In this document: positions 1-5,255 of the stretch, one piece after another
How the letters are laid out: every line of letters begins with the position of its first letter
Position numbering within the stretch: position 1 is the first letter of the stretch
Source: Caldilineales bacterium
GTDB taxonomy: Bacteria > Chloroflexota > Anaerolineae > JAAEKA01
Length of the DNA stretch: 8,493 bases
Direction of reading: 5' to 3'
Assembly: GCA_021463315.1 (NCBI GenBank)
Contig: JAJTXO010000125.1
Coordinates: 1 to 8,493, forward strand
The notes under the pieces: model-generated
The model's input: the letters and a program-made list of their open reading frames with translations, nothing else
Told to the model about the DNA's origin: nothing
Databases searched by the model: none
Position numbers and translations under genes: made by a program

Positions 1-61
1 GAATGATGAACGGCGGAGCGCGCTTCCGGACTCATCATTCATCATTCATCATTCATCGTTC
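1..61. repeat. Palindromic repeat with TCATCAT heptamers in the pheS leader
   Basis: Seen directly: GAATGATGA (1-9) is the exact reverse complement of TCATCATTC (32-40), and the self-complementary AGCGCGCT (17-24) sits between them, so the segment can fold into a stem-loop. From 32 to 59 the heptamer TCATCAT occurs four times in tandem, the last copy with one change. The reverse complement of 20-61 matches 2193-2234 inside pheT at 35 of 42 bases without gaps, so this is a dispersed repeat and not simple sequence alone. It ends directly at the pheS ribosome binding site. The left end may continue outside the window. Confidence 0.75.
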
Positions 62-67
62 AAGGAG
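62..67 (+). promoter_or_regulatory. Ribosome binding site of pheS
   Basis: AAGGAG lies eight bases before the ATG at 76, a near-ideal Shine-Dalgarno match and spacing. It fixes the pheS start. It follows directly on the heptamer repeat at 32-59. No promoter, T-box or leader peptide can be recognised in the 75 bases available upstream. Confidence 0.85.
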
Positions 68-75
68 CTACGACA

Positions 76-1104
76 ATGCAAGACTTGCAGATAGTACGCG
101 ACGAGGCGTTGGCTGGATTGGCGGCGGCGGGCGATGAGGCCGCGCTGGAGGTGTGGCGCATTCGCTATCTGGGCCGCAAAGGACAGATGCTGGAGCTGCT
201 GCGCGCGATCCCTGACCTGCCGGCCGAGCAGCGGCCGGCCTTTGGTCAGGCAGCCAACGCGCTGAAGAACGAGCTGACCGCGGCCTTCGATGAGCGCCAA
301 CAGGCGGTGGCGCAGCTCAAGCTGGCGGCCGAGCTGGCAGCCGAGGGGGTGGATGTGACCCTGCCCGGCCGGCGGCCGCAGTTGGGCCGGCTGCACCCCA
401 GCACCCAGACCCTGCGCGAGATCTACGACATCTTCGCGGCCATGGGCTTCCAGGTCTACACCAGCCCCGATGTGGAGACCGACGAGCGCAACTTCGAGCT
501 GCTCAACATGCCCCCCGGCCACCCGGCCAGGGACATGTGGGACACCTTCTACACCACGACGCCCGGCGTCATCATGCGCACCCACACCAGCCCCGGCCAG
601 ATCCACGCCATGCGCGCCCTGGGGCCGGACAAGCCGATCCGCGTCATCCTGCCCGGCATGTGCTTCCGCTATGAGCAGGTCACCGCCCGCTCGGAGATGA
701 TGTTCCATCAGGTGGAAGGCCTCGCCATCGGCCGCCACATCACCATGGCCGACCTGAAGGGTGTGATCGTGGAGTTTGCCAACCAGCTCTACGGCGCGGG
801 CCGTCAGTTGCGCTTCCGCTGTTCGCATTTTCCCTTCACCGAGCCCAGCGTGGAGGCCGACGTGGACTGTATCCTGTGCGGCGGCAAGGGCTGCGCGGTC
901 TGCAAATACACCGGCTGGCTGGAGATCATGGGCGCGGGCATGGTACACCCGACAGTGCTGCGCAACGGCGGCTACGACCCGGCCGAATGGTCGGGCTTCG
1001 CCTTCGGCATGGGCCCCGAACGCATCACCATGCTCAAGCACGGCATCACCGACATCCGCTACTTCTTCGGGAACGATCTGCGGTTCCTGGAGCAGTTTGG
1101 ATGA
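76..1104 (+). CDS. pheS: Phenylalanine--tRNA ligase alpha subunit
   Basis: Catalytic alpha subunit of the cytosolic (alpha-beta)2 phenylalanyl-tRNA synthetase, a class II enzyme that activates Phe with ATP and charges tRNA-Phe. The protein is 342 aa, normal for the family. Residues 1-90 are a charged helical segment (the tRNA-binding coiled coil of the family). The catalytic domain starts near His107. Motif 2 includes FRYE (197-200) and FHQVEG (210-215), followed by FPFTEPS (252-258). Motif 3 is GFAFGMGPER (307-316). Ala309 aligns with E. coli Ala294 in the Phe pocket, so normal side-chain selectivity is expected. An insertion before GWLEIMGAGMVHP carries Cys265, Cys268, Cys273 and Cys276 in a C-x2-C-x4-C-x2-C pattern that looks like a zinc knuckle. 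From memory, Bacteroidetes PheS proteins have a similar segment, whereas E. coli lacks the cysteines. The start is set by AAGGAG at 62-67. pheT follows after 106 bases. Confidence 0.98.
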   Translation: MQDLQIVRDEALAGLAAAGDEAALEVWRIRYLGRKGQMLELLRAIPDLPAEQRPAFGQAANALKNELTAAFDERQQAVAQLKLAAELAAEGVDVTLPGRRPQLGRLHPSTQTLREIYDIFAAMGFQVYTSPDVETDERNFELLNMPPGHPARDMWDTFYTTTPGVIMRTHTSPGQIHAMRALGPDKPIRVILPGMCFRYEQVTARSEMMFHQVEGLAIGRHITMADLKGVIVEFANQLYGAGRQLRFRCSHFPFTEPSVEADVDCILCGGKGCAVCKYTGWLEIMGAGMVHPTVLRNGGYDPAEWSGFAFGMGPERITMLKHGITDIRYFFGNDLRFLEQFG

Positions 1105-1190
1105 CAAGGTGGCAAGGTGGCCGGGTGACAAGGTGACAAGATGACACCGACTCCTTCACCTTGTCACCCGGTCACCCTGTCACCTTGTCA
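1102..1190. repeat. 35-bp imperfect inverted repeat between pheS and pheT
   Basis: The left arm 1102-1136 and right arm 1156-1190 are reverse complements at 32 of 35 positions. In RNA, two of the three mismatches (at 1112 and 1120) become G-U pairs and only 1115 is a true A-C mismatch. The loop is 19 bases (1137-1155). Each arm is built from degenerate GTGACAAG-type octamers, so the arms are also internally repetitive. The left arm begins exactly on the TGA stop of pheS. The right arm ends nine bases before the pheT Shine-Dalgarno GGAGA (1199-1203), leaving it unpaired. No T-run follows, so an intrinsic terminator is unlikely. A role in mRNA stability or in the alpha/beta expression ratio is possible but is inference. 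Confidence 0.85.
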
Positions 1191-1210
1191 TTAAGCCTGG
1201 AGACGAACCC

Positions 1211-3922
1211 ATGACCGTTATACGCGTCCCCCTATCCTGGTTGAACGATTTCGTCGATATCCGTGACCTGGACCCTGTCGAGCTGGCCGAGCGGCTGACG
1301 CTGGCCGGGCTGGAGGTCGAGCATATCCGCTGGGTCGGGCTGAACCCCTCCCCCCGCTACCACGTGCCGCCCGAGCGCATGGACGAGGCCGACGGCTTGG
1401 GCTGGGAGCGGGACAAGCTTTTCGTGGGCGAGATCCTGCACACCGAGCGGCACCCCGACGCCGACCGCCTGCTGCTGGCCACGGTGGAATACGGCGGCGC
1501 CAAGCCGATGACCATCATCACCGGCGCGCCCAATCTGCGGCCGGGCGACAGCGGACTCAAGATCGCCTTCGCCACCATCGGCGCGCGGCTGGTCGATCCC
1601 TACGCCGACAGCTACAAGACCATGACCCTCAAGGCCGGCAAGATCCGCGGCATCCAGTCCGAGGGCATGGCCTGCTCCGAGCGGGAGCTGGGCATCAGCG
1701 AGGAGCACGAGGGCATCATCCTCCTGCCGGCCGACGCGCCGGTGGGCCAGCCGTTGGCCGACTATATGGGCGACGCGGTGCTGGAGATGGACCTGACGCC
1801 CAACCTGGCCCGCGCCCTGAACATCATCGGCGTGGCGCGGGAGGTGGCCGCGCTGTACGACCGGCCGCTGAAGCGCGTGCAGCCGGAGCTGGCCAGCCTG
1901 GCCGGCATTGTGCGCGCCGAGGCCCTGCCGCGGCCGCCAGCGCCAGCCGAGCCCTTCGTCCAGATCGTCATCGAGGATCCCGAGCTCTGCCCGCGCTACA
2001 CCGCCACCCTGATCCGCGACGTGGAGATCGGCCCGTCGCCCGGCTGGGTCCAGGATCGCCTGCGCAAGGCCGGCGTGCGTCCCATCAGCAACATCGTCGA
2101 TGCCACCAACTACGTGATGTTGGAGTGGGGCCAGCCGACGCATGCCTTCGACTACGATCTGCTGGTGGAACGGGCGAAGAAGGTGGCCGGCGGAACGATG
2201 AAGGATGAACGCGGAACGATGAATCCGGAGGCGCTGCCGACCATCATCATGCGCCGCGCACAGCCGGGCGAGAAAATGACCACGCTGGACGGCAACGAGC
2301 GGCAGTTGACGCCCGACATGCTGATGATCACCGACACGCTGGGGCCGATCGCGGTCGGCGGCGTGATGGGCGGGCTGGAGACCGAGGTCAACGACAAGAC
2401 CCGCAACGTGCTGCTGGAGGCCGCGGCCTTCGACTTCATCAACAACCGGCGCACCTCGCAGGCCCTGCGTCTGCCCAGCGAGGCCACCGCGCGCTTCAGC
2501 AAGGGCATTTCAGCCGAGATGCCGGTCCCGGCCGGCCTGCGCTGCGCCCGCATGATGGCTGATCTGGCCGGTGGCGTTGTGGTCGCGGGCGTCGAGGACT
2601 GCTACCCCCGGCCGCAGACCAGCGTGCAGGTGGAGATCACCCCGGCCGAGGTGCGGCGCATCCTGGGTATGGACGTGCCCGTCGCGCAGATGCGCGAGAT
2701 TCTCGAACGGCTGGAGTTCGCCGTCGAAGACGCCCCCTCCCCAGACTATGGTCATGCTGAGGTCCGCCGAAGCATCCCTCCCTCGTTGCACGTGACCGTG
2801 CCCTGGTTCCGCCTGGACGTGACCATCCCGGCCGATCTGATCGAGGAGATCGCGCGCATCATCGGCTACGATCAGATCCCGACCACGCTGATGGACGACG
2901 CGCTGCCGCCGCAGTGGCGCAACTGGGCGCTGGAGGGCAAGGAGCGGGTGCGCGACATCCTGCTGGGCGCGGGCCTGCAGGACAGCATCAGCTATGCCTT
3001 GATGGGGCCGGAGCTGAACCGCAAGCTGCTGGCGGCGCAGGGCGAAACCATGTATGACTCGCTGGCCGGTCGCACACCAGCCGACGCGCCGCTGCCGATG
3101 ATCCTCGACCCCGAGATGCTGGTGCGGCTGGAGAACCCGCTGACCCCCGTCGCCGACCGGCTGCGCTCGACGCTGCTGGGCAGCATGCTCAGCGCACTGG
3201 CTGGCAACCTGCGCACGGCCGGCCGGGTGGCGCTGTTCGAGATCGGCAAGGTCTACTGGCCGATTCCTGGCGAGCTGCTGCCGGCCGAGCCGGAGCATGT
3301 GGCTATCGCCCTGGCCGGCCCGCGCGCGGCCGGCGCCTGGCTCAACCGCGACGACGCGCCGTTGGACTTCTTCGATCTCAAGGGGGTCGTCGAGGAGCTG
3401 CTGGAGCGGCTGGGCCTGCTGGGCGACGCCCGCTTCGAGCCAGCCATCCACCCGCTGTTCGGCCCCCAGGCCGCGCGCATCCTGCTCAAGGGGCGGCCCA
3501 TCGGCGTGCTGGGCGAGCTGCATCCGGCCGTGCGTCGCGCCTTCGATTTGCCCGACGGCCGCGCAGCCGTGGCCGAGCTGCAACTGGCCCCGCTGGCCGC
3601 GGCCGTCAGCGCCCGCGCCAAGATGCAGCCGCTGAGCAGCTTCCCGGCCGTCAAGGAGGACCTGGCCCTGCTGGTGGATGAGGGCGTTACGGCCGAGCAG
3701 GTGGAGCAGGCCATTCGCCAGGCCGGCGGCAGCCTGCTGCGCGATGTCACGCTGTTCGACCTCTACCGTGGCAAGCAGGTGCCGGCCGGCAAGAAGAGCC
3801 TGGCCTACGCGCTGACCTTCCAGGCCGACGACAAGACCCTCAAGGATGCCGACGTGGAAAAGGTGCGTCGCCGTATCGTGGCGCGCTTGAGCCAGACTGT
3901 CGGCGCAGAGCTGCGGGGATAG
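1211..3922 (+). CDS. pheT: Phenylalanine--tRNA ligase beta subunit
   Basis: Beta subunit of phenylalanyl-tRNA synthetase; it structures the enzyme, binds tRNA and edits Tyr-tRNA-Phe. Domains in order: B1 start (IRVPLSWLNDFV, 4-15); EMAP-II/OB-like tRNA-binding domain (about 70-185); B3/B4 editing region with NIVDATNYVML (294-304), GQPTHAFD (around His311), AVGGVMGG (381-388) and LLEAAAF (401-407); B5 (about 471-560, with DLIEEIARIIGYD from 542); degenerate synthetase-like core (about 580-790); C-terminal FDX-ACB anticodon-binding domain (805-903). At 903 aa it is about 100 residues longer than the usual 790-810. Extra segments lie near 43-69, 320-341, 508-527 and 598-637. Two of these coincide with palindromic repeat DNA (2193-2234, 2751-2781) read in frame. 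All domain hallmarks are intact, so it should be functional. GGAGA (1199-1203) lies seven bases before the ATG. It is almost surely co-transcribed with pheS. Confidence 0.97.
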   Translation: MTVIRVPLSWLNDFVDIRDLDPVELAERLTLAGLEVEHIRWVGLNPSPRYHVPPERMDEADGLGWERDKLFVGEILHTERHPDADRLLLATVEYGGAKPMTIITGAPNLRPGDSGLKIAFATIGARLVDPYADSYKTMTLKAGKIRGIQSEGMACSERELGISEEHEGIILLPADAPVGQPLADYMGDAVLEMDLTPNLARALNIIGVAREVAALYDRPLKRVQPELASLAGIVRAEALPRPPAPAEPFVQIVIEDPELCPRYTATLIRDVEIGPSPGWVQDRLRKAGVRPISNIVDATNYVMLEWGQPTHAFDYDLLVERAKKVAGGTMKDERGTMNPEALPTIIMRRAQPGEKMTTLDGNERQLTPDMLMITDTLGPIAVGGVMGGLETEVNDKTRNVLLEAAAFDFINNRRTSQALRLPSEATARFSKGISAEMPVPAGLRCARMMADLAGGVVVAGVEDCYPRPQTSVQVEITPAEVRRILGMDVPVAQMREILERLEFAVEDAPSPDYGHAEVRRSIPPSLHVTVPWFRLDVTIPADLIEEIARIIGYDQIPTTLMDDALPPQWRNWALEGKERVRDILLGAGLQDSISYALMGPELNRKLLAAQGETMYDSLAGRTPADAPLPMILDPEMLVRLENPLTPVADRLRSTLLGSMLSALAGNLRTAGRVALFEIGKVYWPIPGELLPAEPEHVAIALAGPRAAGAWLNRDDAPLDFFDLKGVVEELLERLGLLGDARFEPAIHPLFGPQAARILLKGRPIGVLGELHPAVRRAFDLPDGRAAVAELQLAPLAAAVSARAKMQPLSSFPAVKEDLALLVDEGVTAEQVEQAIRQAGGSLLRDVTLFDLYRGKQVPAGKKSLAYALTFQADDKTLKDADVEKVRRRIVARLSQTVGAELRG
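2193..2234 (+). repeat. Leader-type repeat embedded in frame in pheT
   Basis: This segment matches the reverse complement of 20-61 at 35 of 42 positions with no gap. The best-conserved blocks are 2193-2209 (16 of 17) and 2218-2234 (15 of 17). A 12-bp direct repeat, CGGAACGATGAA, starts at 2191 and again at 2212, a 21-base period of seven codons. The repeat is translated as part of GGTMKDERGTMNPEALP (327-343 of PheT), between HAFDYDLL and the conserved IIMRRA...TTLDG strand, where other PheT proteins have only a few residues. Homology may extend to about 2250, but there it merges with native conserved codons. Confidence 0.75.
2751..2781 (+). repeat. Second palindromic repeat-like segment in frame in pheT (B5 domain)
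   Basis: ATGCT (2754-2758) pairs with AGCAT (2771-2775), and GG (2761-2762) pairs with CC (2767-2768) around a TCCG loop. A symmetric GA/GA internal loop separates the two helices. The sequence GTCATGCTGAGGTCCGCCGA and the following AGCATCCCTC resemble a dispersed intergenic repeat type that I recall from several bacterial genomes (GTCATGCTGAG...CGAAGCATC). That identification is from memory and unverified. It is translated as GHAEVRRSIPPS (514-525) between the strands LEFAVE and VTVPWFRLDV of B5, where the family normally has a short turn. No second copy is visible in this window. Confidence 0.5.
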
Positions 3923-3944
3923 TTTTCCCCCTGCCGCCGCGTTC

Positions 3945-3982
3945 GCCGCGGAGTTCGCATGCCCACGCGCGGACTCCGCGGC
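3945..3982. repeat. GC-rich stem-loop between pheT and the phosphoesterase gene
   Basis: GCCGCGGAGT (3945-3954) is the perfect reverse complement of ACTCCGCGGC (3973-3982). The stem continues inward through a T-G wobble and CGC/GCG to 14 pairs, with a 10-base loop at 3959-3968. It starts 22 bases after the pheT stop. No T-run follows, so it is not a classic intrinsic terminator. It could attenuate read-through, protect the pheST mRNA 3' end, or be one more dispersed palindrome. Confidence 0.7.
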
Positions 3983-3993
3983 CGACGCGGGCC

Positions 3994-4000
3994 AAGGGAG
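3994..4000 (+). promoter_or_regulatory. Ribosome binding site that decides the phosphoesterase start
   Basis: AAGGGAG lies nine bases before the ATG at 4010. An in-frame ATG at 3959 would add 17 residues, but it has no Shine-Dalgarno and falls in the loop of the 3945-3982 stem-loop. Its added peptide is Arg/Gly-rich and encoded by the hairpin. The 4010 start gives a protein that begins with a plausible membrane anchor. Confidence 0.7.
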
Positions 4001-4009
4001 CAACGTTTG

Positions 4010-5089
4010 ATGAAGAATTCTCGGTTGGTGTTGGCGGGAGCAGCGGTGGCCGGGCTGGGCGGGCTGGCCTATGCTCGCTATGTGGAGCGTCTGTGGATCG
4101 ACGTGCGTCGCCTTTGGGTGCGGGTAGATTCGCCGGGCTTGCCGCCGGACGGCCTGCGCATCCTGCACCTGTCCGACATGCACTTCACCGGCCGCGACGC
4201 GGTCGAGCGCTGCAAGATCCAGCGCACCATCGAACTCATGGCCGACGACGCCATCGACCTGCTGCTGGTCACCGGCGATTTCATCCACGACGACGGCGGT
4301 CTGGACGCGGCCATGACGTTGATCCACCGGCTGCCGCGGCCGCGGCTGGGAACCTTTGCCTGTCTGGGCAACCATGACTATTCCTGCTATAGCTGGCTGG
4401 GGCCTGCGCGCATGGCCTGGCGCGAGGCTGCGCCGGGCCAGCAACTGGCTGCGGCCACGCGGCGCACTGCCGAGATGGTGCGCCGTGTGATCACCAATGA
4501 TCGGCTCTACCTGGGCGAGCACAACAACGACATGGTCGATTTTCGCCGCCGTCTGGCCACGGAGGGCATCCACCTGTTGGTCAACAGCAGCCACCGCGTG
4601 CAAGTGGCGGGCGTCGATCTGTGGCTGGCCGGCCTGGATGACCTGATGGAGGGGCGGCCCGACGCGCTGGCCACGCTGGCGGGGATGCCCAGTGACGACA
4701 GCCTGCGCATCCTGCTGGCCCACAACCCTGACCTGCTGCTGGATCCCGCCTTGCAGCAGGTAGATCTGGCCTTTTGCGGCCATGTACATGGCGGCCAGAT
4801 CCGGCTGCCGCTGCTGGGCTCGCCCCACACCCAGGGCACCCATCTCTCGCGGCGGCGCTCCTCCGGCTGGTTCCAGTACGGCCGCGCCGTCACCTACATC
4901 AGCCGCGGGCTGGGTGAGGGTATTCGTTTGCGCTTCAACTGCCGGCCAGAGGTGGCGCTGATTCACGTCTTGCCAGCCGCTGGGCGCGTGGCCACGGGTG
5001 GGGGAGCCGCGGTAGCGAAAACCACGGCCGCGCCTCCTGCGGTCAAGTCGTTGCCACAAAAGCCCCACTGCCTGCGTTTAACTGCCTAG
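4010..5089 (+). CDS. Membrane-anchored metallophosphoesterase, YaeI/YkuE type
   Basis: Calcineurin-like phosphoesterase of 359 aa. The dimetal ligand motifs are all present and in order: DMH (Asp56, His58), GDF (Asp90), GNHD (Asn121-His122-Asp123), AHNPD (His238) and GHVHGGQ (His258, His260). GHVHGGQ and the hydrophobic N-terminus (about 6-23) match the YaeI/YkuE branch, whose members sit at the membrane and cleave phosphodiesters. The chlamydial relative LpxG acts in lipid A synthesis, but the substrate here cannot be told from sequence. Two oddities: about 45 extra residues between GNHD and the next core strand (about 124-185, including a Trp/Arg-rich helical part), and an Ala/Pro/Lys tail of about 35 residues after the last core strand (ALIHVLPA). 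It starts 87 bases after pheT and may ride on the pheST transcript. That need not mean a shared function. Confidence 0.9.
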   Translation: MKNSRLVLAGAAVAGLGGLAYARYVERLWIDVRRLWVRVDSPGLPPDGLRILHLSDMHFTGRDAVERCKIQRTIELMADDAIDLLLVTGDFIHDDGGLDAAMTLIHRLPRPRLGTFACLGNHDYSCYSWLGPARMAWREAAPGQQLAAATRRTAEMVRRVITNDRLYLGEHNNDMVDFRRRLATEGIHLLVNSSHRVQVAGVDLWLAGLDDLMEGRPDALATLAGMPSDDSLRILLAHNPDLLLDPALQQVDLAFCGHVHGGQIRLPLLGSPHTQGTHLSRRRSSGWFQYGRAVTYISRGLGEGIRLRFNCRPEVALIHVLPAAGRVATGGGAAVAKTTAAPPAVKSLPQKPHCLRLTA

Positions 5090-5100
5090 ACGAGTGGCGA

Positions 5101-5168
5101 CGGCTGGGCCATGGGATGGTTTTGATCGTTTGATGGATGGGTCATCGTATTGTCAGACGGCCCAGCCG
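5101..5168. repeat. Long-range inverted repeat after the phosphoesterase gene
   Basis: CGGCTGGGCC (5101-5110) is the perfect reverse complement of GGCCCAGCCG (5159-5168), separated by 48 bases that are more AT-rich than the surroundings. It begins 12 bases after the phosphoesterase stop. It may help end that transcript, or bracket the promoter region of the next gene. The long spacing lowers confidence that it folds as a simple hairpin. Confidence 0.45.
5122..5150 (+). promoter_or_regulatory. Weak candidate sigma-70-like promoter for the lipoprotein gene
   Basis: TTGATC (5122-5127, four of six to TTGACA) and TCGTAT (5145-5150, three of six to TATAAT) are separated by 17 bases in the most AT-rich part of the 166-base gap. 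The -10 match is poor, so this is suggestive only. The gap, the change of functional theme and the inverted repeat at 5101-5168 make separate transcription of the lipoprotein gene reasonable. Confidence 0.2.
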
Positions 5169-5241
5169 GCCCCTCTCGTTGTAATCCCCGCCCCGTCTGG
5201 GCTTTGCCGGCGCCTTGTCATTCATCACCTGCGTTGCTGCC

Positions 5242-5248
5242 AAAGGGA
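5242..5248 (+). promoter_or_regulatory. Ribosome binding site that decides the lipoprotein start
   Basis: AAAGGGA lies seven bases before the ATG at 5256. The open frame extends upstream to an ATG at 5094, but that start has no Shine-Dalgarno and would put 54 non-signal residues in front of a textbook lipoprotein signal peptide. Confidence 0.7.
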
Positions 5249-5255
5249 CACCTCC

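Noticed and set aside
1..75. T-box, leader peptide or attenuator for pheST
   Set aside because: Only 75 bases are visible. They hold a repeat and a ribosome binding site, with no T-box consensus and no Phe-rich short reading frame. A regulator further upstream cannot be excluded.
3945..3982. Intrinsic terminator of pheST
   Set aside because: The stem is strong, but CGACGCGGGCC follows instead of a T-run, so I call it only a stem-loop.
3959..4009. Upstream in-frame start for the phosphoesterase
   Set aside because: No Shine-Dalgarno, the ATG lies in a hairpin loop, and the added Arg/Gly-rich residues precede the natural membrane anchor. ATG 4010 with AAGGGAG fits better.
2510..5068. Very long open frame on the minus strand across pheT and the phosphoesterase gene
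   Set aside because: High-GC shadow frame. Its translation is low-complexity, rich in Gln, His, Arg and Gly, with no recognisable domain, and it is antisense to two clearly conserved proteins.
5094..5255. Upstream in-frame start for the lipoprotein
   Set aside because: It would bury the signal peptide behind 54 residues and has no ribosome binding site. ATG 5256 gives a standard lipoprotein signal.
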